Below, piece after piece: positions 15,672 to 25,856 of a DNA stretch of 64,000 bases. Position 1 is the first letter of the stretch. Each line of letters begins with the position of its first letter. The notes under the pieces are model-generated. The model did no database searches. It was not told the origin of the DNA and worked only from the letters and a program-made list of their open reading frames with translations. The translations under genes were made by a program, and so were the position numbers. The DNA comes from an uncultured Alphaproteobacteria bacterium (lineage in GTDB: Bacteria > Pseudomonadota > Alphaproteobacteria > Rhodobacterales > Rhodobacteraceae). Location: contig CACHJY010000004.1 of the NCBI GenBank assembly GCA_902580265.1, positions 1 through 64,000 on the forward strand. Direction: 5' to 3'.

Positions 15672-18488
15672 CTAAGTTTGCTGTTTTTTTGACTTAATTA
15701 TTTGTGCTGCTGAGAATTTAAACTCAGGAATTTTTCCATATGGGTCAAGTTGTGGGTTAGTTAAGAAGTTTGCAGGCGCTTCAACATAACAAAATGGCAT
15801 AAATAGCATTCCTTCACTGACATCCCTATCGAACTTGAGTTGAAGCTGGATTTCTCCTCTTCTCGTTTTTACACACACCCAGTCACCCTTGTTGAAACCA
15901 TGAATTTTCGCATCTCTTGGATGCATACTTACGACTGGAATAGGCTCTTGTGCTTCTAGCATAGACGCTCTTCTTGTCATTGCACCTGTATGCCAATGTT
16001 CTAGTACCCTTCCAGTGGTTAAAACAAATGGATATTTGTCGTCTGGCAATTCATCTGGAGGAAGCAGGTCGGCTGGCACAATTTTGGCTTTTCCTGTCTC
16101 GGTTGGAAAGCCAGAGAAAAATATAACCTCTTCTCCTGGCAAGTCAGGACCAAAGCTTGGATAGCAGACCGACCCTTCTTTCTCCAGACGATCCCAGCTT
16201 ATATTATCTAAACTTCTCATATGACCTGCCATTTCTTTGTAAACATCTGAAACACTGTCATATTCCCATTTCAGTCCGCATCTTTTAGCTAAATCAACTA
16301 TCAACTCCCAATCTTGTCTCGCATTACCCGGCATCTCTAAAACAGGTCGACCTAATTGAATTTGCCTATTAGAGTTCGTGTATGTACCTAGCTTTTCTGC
16401 TTGCGCAGAGGCTGGGAAAATTATGTCAGCAAACCAAGCTGTTTCAGTAAAAAATATATCCTGAACAACTAAGTTATCTAGTTTTGAAAGAGCCTGTCTA
16501 GCGTGTCGTTGGTCCGGATCACTCATAGCTGGATTTTCTCCCATAATATACATCCCGGATATATCGCCATCATTTATTGCATTCATTATTTCAACTACGG
16601 TAAGTCCTTTTACAGGATCCAAAGACCTTCCCCACGCATCTTCATAATGCTTGCGCATATCTGAATTCTCAACTGACTTGTAATCGGGATATGTTATGGG
16701 AATGAGGCCAGCGTCAGACGCACCTTGAACATTATTTTGTCCTCTCAAAGGATGAAGCCCGGTTCCTTTTCTACCAATTTGACCTGTGATTAACGATAAG
16801 GCTATGAGACATCGGGCATTATCAGTTCCATGAACGTGCTGACTGATACCCATTCCCCAGAAAATTATACTGTTGTTTGAGGTAGCATATGTTCTTGCAA
16901 TTTCTCTTATATATTCTGCTTTAACTCCACTGACTTCTTCCATTGCCTCTGGGGTGAAATCCTTTACGTTCTCGGCCAAAGATTGAAAACCATCCACATT
17001 AGCTTGGATATACTGTGTGTCATACAAGTTTTCTTCAATTATTACATTAATCATTGCATTAAGCATTGCAACATCGCGACCAGCATTGAATACAACAGGA
17101 TGGCTTGCTAAACGCATTAAACCCTGTTTCCTCGGATCCATAACAATTAATTTTTTCCCGTTTTTGGCTGCCTGCTTAAAGTAAGTTGCCGCAACCGGAT
17201 GGTTCTGTTCCGGCCTTGCTCCTATTATCATAATACAGTCACTGTCATCTGCAGCCGTGAAAGGCGCTGATACTGCCCCTGATCCAATTCCTTCCATAAG
17301 AGCGGCAACACTTGAAGCATGGCATAGCCTTGTACAATGATCGACATTATTAGTGCCGAAGCCTTGTCTTATAAATTTTTGGAATAAATAAGCCTCTTCG
17401 TTTGTTCCTTTAGCCGACCCAAACCCGCTAAGCGCTTGGCCTCCTTTTTGCTCAAGTATTTTTAAAAATTTTGAAGCTGCTAAATCTAGTGCTTCTTCCC
17501 ATGTTGCTTCTCTGAAAATTTCATTTATGTCTGAAAAATCGTATGCGCAGTCTGGTTCCTTCCCGATACCTGTCCTTCTTATCAAAGGTTTGGTAAGTCT
17601 TTCAGGATGCATAACATAGTCCATTCCGAACCTTCCTTTGACACACAGTTTACCCCTATTTGCTGGACCTTGAATGCCATCGACTTTTATTATCTGATTT
17701 TCTTTTACACTTACCTCAGTACGACATCCAACACCACAAAATGGACAAACGCTTTCAATCTTTTTTTCCGGATAGGCTATTCTTTTAGTTGACTCTGCAT
17801 TCATCAAAGACTTTTCCATCAAAGCACCCGTGGGGCAAGCCTGAACGCATTCTCCACATGCTACACAAGAGGAAGCTCCCATAGGGTCTTCTATGTCGAA
17901 AACAGGAACTGTATCAATACCCCTTTTTGCCATACCGATTACATCATTAACCTGGACTTCCTTACAAGCTCTTTCACAAAGACCACAAGCTATGCACGCA
18001 TCAAGATTAACTGAAATCGATGGGTGTGAAGCGTCGCGGAATATACTGTCTACAGGAATTTCGTTTTTTGCACCTGGTTTGCTGCTTGGAAAAGATGGGC
18101 TATCAAAATCTGCATTTTTCGCTTGCGTCCAGAAATGGGCTTCTGGGTCCGGGCTCTGCTCTTTAATCGGCATATCTGATGCAAGGAGGTCAAAAACAAT
18201 TTTCCTATTACTATTGACCCTTTCTCCCTTTGATATAACCGACATTCCTTCTGAAGGCATTCTAACACAAGAAGCGGCTAAGACTCTTTCACCCTCTATT
18301 TCAACCATACAAGCTCTGCAATTTCCATCTGCTCTATACCCAGGAGCATCTTTCCAACAAAGATGCGGAATAGTGACTTCATATCTCTTAGCAACTTGCC
18401 AAATGGTTTCTCCTTTATTTGCTTCCACACATTTGCCATCTAAAGTAAAAAATATTTTTTCATTAGTTGTTGGATTATCGAGGCTCAT
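15672..18488 (-). CDS. fdhA: Formate dehydrogenase, molybdenum catalytic subunit (NAD-linked type)
   Basis: This subunit oxidises formate to CO2 on a molybdopterin-guanine dinucleotide site in the cytoplasm. I use the ATG at 18488 (938 residues), because AGAGGAG lies nine bases before it and the longer start lacks support. Order: N-terminal [2Fe-2S] domain (Cys in 'CWKDAPGYRADGNCRAC'), two [4Fe-4S] ferredoxin motifs ('CIACGLCERAC', 'CVACGECVQACPTGA'), an Mo-domain cluster ('CPFCGVGC'), then the molybdopterin domains. The active-site position holds Cys (about 389, 'CTRLCHAS') where FdhF of E. coli has selenocysteine. The upstream partner is two bases away. The accessory genes fdhD and mobA are not in the window. 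Confidence 0.95.
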   Translation of the reverse strand: MSLDNPTTNEKIFFTLDGKCVEANKGETIWQVAKRYEVTIPHLCWKDAPGYRADGNCRACMVEIEGERVLAASCVRMPSEGMSVISKGERVNSNRKIVFDLLASDMPIKEQSPDPEAHFWTQAKNADFDSPSFPSSKPGAKNEIPVDSIFRDASHPSISVNLDACIACGLCERACKEVQVNDVIGMAKRGIDTVPVFDIEDPMGASSCVACGECVQACPTGALMEKSLMNAESTKRIAYPEKKIESVCPFCGVGCRTEVSVKENQIIKVDGIQGPANRGKLCVKGRFGMDYVMHPERLTKPLIRRTGIGKEPDCAYDFSDINEIFREATWEEALDLAASKFLKILEQKGGQALSGFGSAKGTNEEAYLFQKFIRQGFGTNNVDHCTRLCHASSVAALMEGIGSGAVSAPFTAADDSDCIMIIGARPEQNHPVAATYFKQAAKNGKKLIVMDPRKQGLMRLASHPVVFNAGRDVAMLNAMINVIIEENLYDTQYIQANVDGFQSLAENVKDFTPEAMEEVSGVKAEYIREIARTYATSNNSIIFWGMGISQHVHGTDNARCLIALSLITGQIGRKGTGLHPLRGQNNVQGASDAGLIPITYPDYKSVENSDMRKHYEDAWGRSLDPVKGLTVVEIMNAINDGDISGMYIMGENPAMSDPDQRHARQALSKLDNLVVQDIFFTETAWFADIIFPASAQAEKLGTYTNSNRQIQLGRPVLEMPGNARQDWELIVDLAKRCGLKWEYDSVSDVYKEMAGHMRSLDNISWDRLEKEGSVCYPSFGPDLPGEEVIFFSGFPTETGKAKIVPADLLPPDELPDDKYPFVLTTGRVLEHWHTGAMTRRASMLEAQEPIPVVSMHPRDAKIHGFNKGDWVCVKTRRGEIQLQLKFDRDVSEGMLFMPFCYVEAPANFLTNPQLDPYGKIPEFKFSAAQIIKSKKQQT

Positions 18489-18490
18489 AA

Positions 18491-20173
18491 TCAAAACTCC
18501 TCTGGGAAATATTTGATGAGATGAGATACACAATTGCTAGCCGCTTGGCCTAGCCCACAAATTGAACTGTCACTCATAACCTTGATAAGAGCGTTATAAA
18601 GATCTAATTCCCTATTGTTATCTTCTAGTAGACTAATCATTTTGTCCGTACCAGATCTACATGGCGTACATTGCCCACAGCTTTCATGTTTAAAAAAACG
18701 CATAGTGTTCAAGGCTGCCTCTTTGATATTATCTTGATCAGATAATATCACTATTGCATGGGAGCCAATGAAACCCCCATAATCTTCAAAAATCCCGAAA
18801 TCGAGTGGTAATGACGCTAGATTGGCCGGAAGTATTCCTCCAGAGGCTCCACCAGGAAAAAAAGCCTTTAATGTGTGTCCGTCTTGCATTCCCCCACAAT
18901 AGTCGACTATTAGCTGTTGAAGAGGTATACCGGCTGGAGCAATTTTTACTCCAGGATTTTTTACTCGACCTGATACTGAAAAAGATCTCACGCCACTATG
19001 AGCCTCGTTCCATCCCCTTCTTTTAAACCAGTCAACCCCATTTTCAATTATTTCAGGAAGCCAGTTTAAAGTCTCTATATTATGATTTAGCGTAGGTCTT
19101 CCAAATAACCCCACCTCAGCAATATATGGCGGTCTATGTCTTGGCAAGCCTCTTTTACCTTCTATGCTTTCTATCATGGCACTTTCTTCGCCGCAAATAT
19201 ATGCACCAGCACCTCGTCTCAATTCAATAGAAATATCTGCAATGTTTTCTTTTTCAATTGCACTTATTTCTCTTTTTAATATTTCTAATACCTCAGGATA
19301 TTCATCACGCATATAGATGTAAATTTTTTCACTTTCAACGATATGGGCTGCAATCAAGGCCCCCTCCAACATCTGATGAGGTCTTCTTTCCAACCAAAAC
19401 CTATCCTTAAATGTGCCAGGCTCCCCTTCGTCACCGTTCACAGTCATAAAACGCGGCCCTTCGAAAGACCTCACAATTTCCCATTTTTTACCAGCAGGGA
19501 ATCCTGCACCGCCTAAACCTCTTAGTTTAGAATCTGAAATCAATTTAATAAGGTTTTCTGATTTTAGTTCCCCTTTTTTGAGTTTATTGAGTGTTCGGTA
19601 TCCACCCCTACTAACATACTCATTAAGATTCTCGTATTGAGGTAACTTAAGGACATACGACATTCCGTCGCGATGTATTTCTTTCACCTTTTTTATGTTC
19701 ATATTATCGATAGGTAAGTTGTTGAACCGTGCTGCAGGTGCAGAGGCGCATCGACCGATACATGGGACTTTTTCAATCTCAATTTTTTCAGCTGACAATT
19801 CATCTTTCACTAAGTCAAAAAGTGCATGTGCACCAGCCATTTCACATGATAATCCATCACAAATTCTTAATTTTGATTTATTGGGTTTCTTTCCATCCTC
19901 TTTTACGATTTTAAAGTGATGATAAAAACTCCCTACCTCATATACCTCAGCTTGAGATAATTTGAAAATATCTGCCAGTGCCGCCATGTCTCCAGCACTA
20001 ATGTATCCACAGGCATCTTGAACTTTGTGCAGTGCCTCTATGAGAAGATCTCTTCTTATTTCCAATTCGGCTAAGATGGATTTAATCCTGTCCAGAGTTA
20101 GATCATCTACTTGCCTACCCTTTGGGGAAAAAAAGTCTCGTTTCCCCTTTGTGATCTTTTGAATTTTGTTCAT
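18491..20173 (-). CDS. fdhB: Formate dehydrogenase, NADH/FMN subunit (NuoE-NuoF fusion)
   Basis: This 560-residue diaphorase subunit passes electrons from the catalytic subunit to NAD+. Residues about 1-160 are NuoE/thioredoxin-like, with [2Fe-2S] Cys in 'CDGLSCEMAGA' and 'CIGRCASAP'. Residues about 190-555 are NuoF-like, with the FMN/NAD motifs 'GLGGAGFPAG' and 'GDEGEPGTFKDR' and the [4Fe-4S] Cys in 'ESCGQCTPCRSGT' plus a later 'CGLG'. NuoE and NuoF parts are separate proteins in the soluble four-subunit FdsGBA enzymes, so this is the fused form. It is first in the operon; its last codons carry the ribosome site for fdhA. Confidence 0.95.
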   Translation of the reverse strand: MNKIQKITKGKRDFFSPKGRQVDDLTLDRIKSILAELEIRRDLLIEALHKVQDACGYISAGDMAALADIFKLSQAEVYEVGSFYHHFKIVKEDGKKPNKSKLRICDGLSCEMAGAHALFDLVKDELSAEKIEIEKVPCIGRCASAPAARFNNLPIDNMNIKKVKEIHRDGMSYVLKLPQYENLNEYVSRGGYRTLNKLKKGELKSENLIKLISDSKLRGLGGAGFPAGKKWEIVRSFEGPRFMTVNGDEGEPGTFKDRFWLERRPHQMLEGALIAAHIVESEKIYIYMRDEYPEVLEILKREISAIEKENIADISIELRRGAGAYICGEESAMIESIEGKRGLPRHRPPYIAEVGLFGRPTLNHNIETLNWLPEIIENGVDWFKRRGWNEAHSGVRSFSVSGRVKNPGVKIAPAGIPLQQLIVDYCGGMQDGHTLKAFFPGGASGGILPANLASLPLDFGIFEDYGGFIGSHAIVILSDQDNIKEAALNTMRFFKHESCGQCTPCRSGTDKMISLLEDNNRELDLYNALIKVMSDSSICGLGQAASNCVSHLIKYFPEEF

Positions 20174-20327
20174 AAATCCCTTGAAAACTTAATTCCAATT
20201 ACAAGAAAGTGGAGTCATAGTCAGATATATTGAAATTAAGTCTTTCCCCCGTTAAAGCTTTTAATTAATCTTATTGCCGTTAGGTAAGAATAACAATAGA
20301 TATCATTTAAAGTTCGGAAATTTTCAA

Positions 20328-21944
20328 ATGAATAAACAAGATTTGACCATTTTTAAATCCTTTGAGGATATTTGCAGAAAAACACCTTCTGCACCCTTTT
20401 TAATATCTCCTTCAAGAAATCAAAAAGGTATGACGACTTTCTCTTATCAAGAAACGTTTGAGAAAGCTAATAAGATATCAACTATTTTTTTAGATAATGG
20501 CTATGGCAACAATTTGCGAGTTGCTACTTTACTAGGGTCTACTCCAGCACATTATATTGTCAAACTAGCACTAAATAAAATCGGAGTTTCAGTAGTGCCT
20601 ATAAATCCTGATTATTCTCCTGACGAGACAGCGTATTTGCTAGCAGATAGTGGTTCTGTCTTAGCAATTTGTGCAGAGCATTACACGAAACAGCTCAAAA
20701 CAGCCATAGCCTTCAAAGATCTTTCCGTTCCAATAGTCACCTTTGACGAAATTGAAACTATTCAAACACTTAAGCCCTTATCTGATCTTGGAGCAAAGGT
20801 CCACGGAAAAACTGAAGCAAGTTTACTCTATACTTCTGGAACAACAGGAAGACCTAAGGGATGCATATTATCCCATGAATATGAGCTAATGTGTGGCCAA
20901 GTCTATGCAAATATTGGAGCGCCAATAAGTTTGTCTTTTGGAAAAGATAAGATTTTGAACCCCTTACCGAGCTACCACATAAATGCTGGCATAGTTACGT
21001 TTTTTGCAGCCATGCTTACTGGGAATAGCCTCATTCAACCAGAGCGTTTCAGCATTTCAAGTTGGTGGGAAGATATCAATGAGACAGAAGCAACAATTTT
21101 TCATTATTTAGGTGTTATTATCGCTGTTTTATTGTCTGATCAGTCTGCAACAAAAGCATCTCTTGGCAAACTTAGGGTCGGATTCGGTGCAGGAGTGGAA
21201 CCCGCTTTGCATCAAGAATTTGAGACCCGATTTGGTATTCCATTAATAGAGTGCTGGGGCATGACGGAAATGTGTCGAGTGCTCTATAATAACGAGGAAC
21301 CGAGGCAGATCCATACCAGAGCAATGGGAAGACCCCGTGAAGATCTCCAAGTTAAAGTAGTAGATGAAAATGATCAGGAAGTTGCACGAGGTAGGCCAGG
21401 TGAAATGGTAGTCAGGCATTCAGAGAAAACACCTAGAGTGGGTGCTTTTAGTGGGTATCTGAACAAAGAAAAAGAAACTGAAGAAGCATGGGACAATGGT
21501 TGGTTTCATACTGGTGATACGGTGACTATGGACGAAACAGGGATGTTGTACTTTGTCGATCGAGCAAAAAATATTATCAGGCGTGCTGGAGAAAATATCG
21601 CTGCGGCAGAAGTTGAAAACTGCCTCTTTGAAATAGAAATTGTGTCCAAGATTGCTTGCATAGCAGTGAAAGATGCTATCAGAGAGGAAGAAGTTATGGC
21701 CTGCGTAGTTCTTGAAGACGGCAAGAAGAAATCTAAAGAGGTAGCAGAAATTCTTTTCAATCATGCCTTAGAAAAGATGGCTTACTTCAAGGCCCCAGGG
21801 TATATCTTATTCATGGATGATCTTCCAGTAACTGGAACCCAAAAAGTTGTTAAACATAAGATTTTTGAACCGGATATTGATCCCAGACACTTAAACGGAG
21901 TATTTAACTTTACTCATTTAAAAAAGAGAAAGCCTAATGATTAA
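20328..21944 (+). CDS. AMP-dependent acyl-CoA ligase
   Basis: This enzyme of about 538 residues belongs to the ANL superfamily and makes an acyl-AMP and then an acyl-CoA. The P-loop-like motif is 'LLYTSGTTGRPKG', the A5 motif is 'ECWGMTEM', the A7 motif is 'WFHTGDTV', and the C-terminal hinge region is 'DRAKNIIRRAGENIAAAEVE'. I use the ATG at 20328; an in-frame TTG at 20274 adds 18 residues without family support. It looks closest to carnitine/crotonobetaine-CoA ligases of the CaiC kind, but substrate choice is not certain. It overlaps the next small gene by eight bases and is divergent from fdhB. Confidence 0.9.
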   Translation: MNKQDLTIFKSFEDICRKTPSAPFLISPSRNQKGMTTFSYQETFEKANKISTIFLDNGYGNNLRVATLLGSTPAHYIVKLALNKIGVSVVPINPDYSPDETAYLLADSGSVLAICAEHYTKQLKTAIAFKDLSVPIVTFDEIETIQTLKPLSDLGAKVHGKTEASLLYTSGTTGRPKGCILSHEYELMCGQVYANIGAPISLSFGKDKILNPLPSYHINAGIVTFFAAMLTGNSLIQPERFSISSWWEDINETEATIFHYLGVIIAVLLSDQSATKASLGKLRVGFGAGVEPALHQEFETRFGIPLIECWGMTEMCRVLYNNEEPRQIHTRAMGRPREDLQVKVVDENDQEVARGRPGEMVVRHSEKTPRVGAFSGYLNKEKETEEAWDNGWFHTGDTVTMDETGMLYFVDRAKNIIRRAGENIAAAEVENCLFEIEIVSKIACIAVKDAIREEEVMACVVLEDGKKKSKEVAEILFNHALEKMAYFKAPGYILFMDDLPVTGTQKVVKHKIFEPDIDPRHLNGVFNFTHLKKRKPND

Positions 21945-22173
21945 AAAAAAGGATTATTATATTTTTGAATGGCTAGGGGTAATTACAGCAATCTTCTATT
22001 CAGTATTTGTAGCATTGAACCTAGGTTTGGAGGTTATAGGGTTTTTCTTACTTTTAGTTTCCGCTATTTCAATTGGAGTATGGGCCTACTTAAATCGTCA
22101 TCGTGGAATACTTTTATTACAATTCTTTTATTCCTGTGCTGCGATAGTAGGATTATTCAGGTGGTGGAGTTAG
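21937..22173 (+). CDS. Small membrane protein, three predicted helices
   Basis: This 78-residue protein has three hydrophobic stretches: about 11-30 ('FEWLGVITAIFYSVFVALN'), 33-50 and 59-75. A 'NRHRG' loop lies between the second and third, and 'FRWW' is at the end. I do not recognise the family with confidence; PnuC-like and short DUF families share the general look. Its start overlaps the acyl-CoA ligase stop by eight bases, so it is probably co-translated. Its stop overlaps the stop of the convergent dehydratase gene by four bases. The position suggests a link with the ligase, perhaps transport or membrane anchoring, but this is a guess. Confidence 0.7.
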   Translation: MIKKKDYYIFEWLGVITAIFYSVFVALNLGLEVIGFFLLLVSAISIGVWAYLNRHRGILLLQFFYSCAAIVGLFRWWS

Positions 22174-23147
22174 TCTTTATAGTCTTTTAATATTTCATTA
22201 TATCTTTCGAATGAAATATTTGAGCCACATGCAATTATTCCAACTTTTTTTCCCTCACATTTCTTTTTATATCGCTCTAACAGTCCCGCTAAAGAGGTAG
22301 CACAGGCAGGTTCAACAATAAATCCAAGCCTATCTCTCATGGTAATCATTGCTCTGCGTATTTCATCATCAGTAACTTTTTCAACTTGCTTTACTCTCTT
22401 TTTTGCGATGTTGAAAGAAAAGTCCATGGCCATTGGAGCGCCTAAGCTGTCGGCTATTGTTTCCACTTTATTAATTCTCACCGCACTATCACTTTCTAAG
22501 CTTTGTGCGAAACTATCCGCTCCTGTAGGCTCCACGCCTAACAGTTCGACAGAAGAATTAATTTGTTCAAGATAGTGCGCCATGCCACCTATCAAACCAC
22601 CTCCCCCGATAGGTATAATTAATATATCGATATCACCCATCTGATCTATAATCTCAGCACAGCAAGTAGCTGAACCAATAATCATGTTTTCTTGATTAAA
22701 TGGGTGAAGCACAAACCGGTTTTCATCCTTTTCTATTTTATCTAACTTTCTGAAGGCATCATCGACATTTTTAGCAAGTATTACTTCAGCACCAAGATTC
22801 CGGCATTTTTCAATTCTAAATGGATCAGCCGTCTTAGGCATTATGATTTTTGCAGATATACTGTATTTACTTGCACCCCAAGCAGTTGCAATACCATGAT
22901 TTCCTCCCGTTACTGTGACAATGCCTTGTGCTTTTTTATGCTCTTCTAAAGACTCTAGCCCAATTGCCACTCCCCTCGCTTTAAACGAGCCCGTTTGCTG
23001 AAATAATTCCAGCTTTATAGATACCTCTGAATTATCTGGAAGAATTTCATGGAAATCGTCTTCATTCAAATTAAGCATTGGAGTATTCACAATTTTTCCT
23101 CGCAATACTTCTCGTGCTCGATCGATATCATTTAACATACTTTGCAT
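22170..23147 (-). CDS. Threonine/serine dehydratase-like PLP enzyme
   Basis: This 325-residue fold-type II PLP enzyme has the Schiff-base Lys56 in 'TGSFKARG', the phosphate-binding loop 'PIGGGGLIGG' and a 'ACGSNIS' C-terminal motif. It lacks the C-terminal ACT regulatory domain of biosynthetic IlvA, so it fits catabolic threonine/serine dehydratases or hydroxyectoine-type EutB relatives. It lies 25 bases after the ABC ATPase gene and is the last gene of that operon, which suggests that it processes an imported amino-acid-like solute. An in-frame ATG at codon 4 is an alternative start. Confidence 0.87.
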   Translation of the reverse strand: MQSMLNDIDRAREVLRGKIVNTPMLNLNEDDFHEILPDNSEVSIKLELFQQTGSFKARGVAIGLESLEEHKKAQGIVTVTGGNHGIATAWGASKYSISAKIIMPKTADPFRIEKCRNLGAEVILAKNVDDAFRKLDKIEKDENRFVLHPFNQENMIIGSATCCAEIIDQMGDIDILIIPIGGGGLIGGMAHYLEQINSSVELLGVEPTGADSFAQSLESDSAVRINKVETIADSLGAPMAMDFSFNIAKKRVKQVEKVTDDEIRRAMITMRDRLGFIVEPACATSLAGLLERYKKKCEGKKVGIIACGSNISFERYNEILKDYKD

Positions 23148-23172
23148 TATATCTACTTTCTCAATTTAAAAT

Positions 23173-24975
23173 TTAATACCCACAATCAGTTGTTAGTACA
23201 TAGTGGTCTTTTGCTACCTCTTTATATTCCGAAGGCGCTGGATCATGGGACAGATCATGAATAGGTGATGGAAGCGGTTTGAAGTTTAGATCTCTTTCCG
23301 ACTTCCTCTTGTCTGGATCCGCAATAGGCACCGCTTTCAAAAGATCCTGTGTATAAGGATGTTGCGGGTTACGGAAGATCGATGGTCTAGGACCTATCTC
23401 TACCAGGCGACCCAGGTACATAACACCAACATCATGACTTACACGCTCAACAACTGCCATATCATGACTGATGAATAAAAAGGATAATCCCAAATCAACC
23501 TGGAGTTCCATCATCAAGTTTAATACTTGAGCTTGTACCGATACATCCAACGCACTTACCGCTTCATCCGCAATAATCAATTTAGGGTTAAGCGCTAGTG
23601 CACGCGCAATGGCTATCCGCTGACGCTGACCACCAGAAAGTTGATGCGGATAGCGTTGCATAAAACTTCGTGGTAACTTTACACGATCAAAAAGATTTCC
23701 AATCTTCTCTTGCAATACTTCACGCTTCACCGTTCCGTAATTACGCAACGGTTCCGCTACTTGATCAAAAAGTGGTCGTTGCGGGTTTAATGATGAGAAA
23801 GGATCTTGAAAGACCATCTGGATATTACTCCGGGCTTTCCGCATATCCTTTGGATTTAGTGATAGTATATTCTGGCCATCTAAATTCACATCCCCTGATG
23901 TTGGTTCTACCAATCGAATGAGCGAGCGTCCCACCGTTGACTTACCGCACCCTGATTCACCAACAAGTGAGAGTGTCTTTCCTTTCATGATGGTAAAAGA
24001 TACGTCTTCAACAGCGTGAACACGTGCTACCGTTCGTCTCAATACGCCCCCTTTAACCGGGTAGCGGGTCACCAGATTGTTCACTTTAAGCAGGGGCTCA
24101 TTCGTTCCAACAATGGGCCTTAGGGCCTTTGTCTTTTTCTCTCCTACTAACCGCATAGGTTCGGGGTATTTCTTACTTGCCATCTCTCCAAGTTTTGGAA
24201 CTGCCGCTAAAAGTGACTTCGTATAATCATGCTGGGGATTATTGAAAATCTCATGCACTGTTCCCTCTTCGACTTTCTTACCTGGTTGCATAACCACAAC
24301 ACGATCCGCCATTTGCGCTACCACCGCCATGTCGTGAGTAATAAACATCACTGCCGTACCTGTTTCTTCCTTCAACCGATTTATCAAAGCGAGTATCTCT
24401 GCTTGAATGGTTACATCCAAAGCTGTTGTTGGCTCATCTGCGATCAAGATTTTTGGTTGGCACGCTAGCGCAATTGCAATCATAACTCTTTGTCGTTGCC
24501 CACCAGATAATTGGAAGGGATAATCAAAAGCTCTTTTATCTGGATTAGGAATCTTTACGGCATCTAGTAACTCAACGGCGCTTGCCCATGCTTTTTCTTT
24601 ATTTAGATTTTTATGCCGCCGGATAACTTCTGAAACCTGTTCTCCAACTGTAAAAAGAGGATTGAGAGAGGTCATAGGCTCCTGAAATATCATTGAAACT
24701 TCATTGCCTCTTATACCCTCAAGCTCTGCCTCTGATAATTGAGCTAGATTGGTATTGTTGAATAATATATCTCCTGATGAAACCTTTAATATTCCCTCAG
24801 GCAATAAACTCATCAATGACAATGCTGTTACAGATTTTCCACACCCTGACTCTCCAACTACACACAAAGTCTCACCTTCTTTTATCGTAAAAGAAAGATC
24901 ATTCACAACTTTTAGAGTGCCGGCTCTTGTCCTTGCCTCTATATTCAGATTATTTATTGAAACTAGGTTTTCCAT
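23173..24975 (-). CDS. ABC transporter ATP-binding protein, fused DppD-DppF type
   Basis: The 600-residue protein has two nucleotide-binding domains. NBD1 (about 5-260) has Walker A 'GESGCGKS', signature 'LSGGQRQR' and Walker B 'ILIADEPT'. NBD2 (about 295-560) has Walker A 'GESGCGKS', signature 'LSGGQRQR' and '[12 protein letters not shown]'. Each ends in the oligopeptide-transporter tail ('[12 protein letters not shown]', '[12 protein letters not shown]'). The single chain therefore powers both halves of the importer formed by the next two genes, like YejF/GsiA. Its start overlaps the upstream permease stop by one base (TAATG). The stretch near 23200-24500 is clearly richer in G+C than its neighbours. 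Confidence 0.95.
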   Translation of the reverse strand: MENLVSINNLNIEARTRAGTLKVVNDLSFTIKEGETLCVVGESGCGKSVTALSLMSLLPEGILKVSSGDILFNNTNLAQLSEAELEGIRGNEVSMIFQEPMTSLNPLFTVGEQVSEVIRRHKNLNKEKAWASAVELLDAVKIPNPDKRAFDYPFQLSGGQRQRVMIAIALACQPKILIADEPTTALDVTIQAEILALINRLKEETGTAVMFITHDMAVVAQMADRVVVMQPGKKVEEGTVHEIFNNPQHDYTKSLLAAVPKLGEMASKKYPEPMRLVGEKKTKALRPIVGTNEPLLKVNNLVTRYPVKGGVLRRTVARVHAVEDVSFTIMKGKTLSLVGESGCGKSTVGRSLIRLVEPTSGDVNLDGQNILSLNPKDMRKARSNIQMVFQDPFSSLNPQRPLFDQVAEPLRNYGTVKREVLQEKIGNLFDRVKLPRSFMQRYPHQLSGGQRQRIAIARALALNPKLIIADEAVSALDVSVQAQVLNLMMELQVDLGLSFLFISHDMAVVERVSHDVGVMYLGRLVEIGPRPSIFRNPQHPYTQDLLKAVPIADPDKRKSERDLNFKPLPSPIHDLSHDPAPSEYKEVAKDHYVLTTDCGY

Positions 24976-25847
24976 TACCTTGACCTAAGTTTTGGGTTTA
25001 ACGCATCATTAAGACCATCACCCACAAGAGATATAGCTAGCACCGTTATAAAAATTGCTATTCCTGGAATTGTTACAGTATATGTGGCATCAAGAATATA
25101 TATTCTATTCGACCCTATTACCTGACCCCAACTTATGACATTTGGGTCTGATAAACCTAGAAAAGCGAGGCCCGCCTCAAATGTAATTGCCGCCCCTACC
25201 AACAACGCTGACTGCACAATTATTGGTGCTGCCGCGTTCGGTAAAATAACCCTGAAAATTAGAGCCAAGTTATTGCTTCCCGAGGCACGTGAGGCCAAGA
25301 CAAAATCAAGCTCCTTTATTCTTAAAAACTCTGATCTTGTAATTCTAGCAACACTTGCCCAGCTCACTGCTCCTATCGCTAGGGTGATAGAAAGTACAGA
25401 TGAACCAAATAATGCCACTATCACCATAGCAAACAATAAGGTAGGTAAAACTTGAAAAAATTCGGTTAGTCTCATCAATGTTTCTTCTACCCAACCGCCA
25501 TAAAAACCAGCAAATGAACCTATACCAACACCTATAAAACAGGAAACTAAAGCAGCTGAAAAACCTATTGCGATCGAAACACGCGCACCGTTGATAATTT
25601 GAGATAAAATATCGCGACCCAAATAATCTGTTCCTAATAGAAACCCATCGGCTCCCGGAGGTGAAAAAGGCATCCATACCATATCAAAGGGGTCAGTAGG
25701 ATAAAAGAGCGGTCCAATAAAGCCCATCACCGCGATACCAACAAGAATCATCAGTCCTGTGACGGCTGAGTAACTCTTGAAGAATGTCAGAAAAATTTCT
25801 TTGACAGGCCTGATAGCTGGTTCTTTAATTTCTTCATTTTCTAACAT
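24975..25847 (-). CDS. ABC transporter permease, DppC type
   Basis: This 290-residue inner-membrane permease is the partner of the next gene. It shows the OppC block 'GADGFLLGTDYLGRDILSQ', an EAA loop 'DFVLASRASGSNN' that binds the ATPase, and the tail 'LVGDGLNDALNPKLRSR'. About six hydrophobic helices are visible. It lies nine bases after the DppB-type gene and overlaps the ATPase gene by one base. Confidence 0.93.
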   Translation of the reverse strand: MLENEEIKEPAIRPVKEIFLTFFKSYSAVTGLMILVGIAVMGFIGPLFYPTDPFDMVWMPFSPPGADGFLLGTDYLGRDILSQIINGARVSIAIGFSAALVSCFIGVGIGSFAGFYGGWVEETLMRLTEFFQVLPTLLFAMVIVALFGSSVLSITLAIGAVSWASVARITRSEFLRIKELDFVLASRASGSNNLALIFRVILPNAAAPIIVQSALLVGAAITFEAGLAFLGLSDPNVISWGQVIGSNRIYILDATYTVTIPGIAIFITVLAISLVGDGLNDALNPKLRSR

Positions 25848-25856
25848 TTTGAAACC

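Noticed and set aside
15672..18488. Selenocysteine-type formate dehydrogenase, suggested by the selD and selU genes
   Set aside because: The frame has no internal TGA and the active-site position reads Cys ('CTRLCHAS').
18489..18533. A 15-residue N-terminal extension of fdhA
   Set aside because: The extension runs into the fdhB end and has no ribosome site; the ATG at 18488 has AGAGGAG nine bases upstream.
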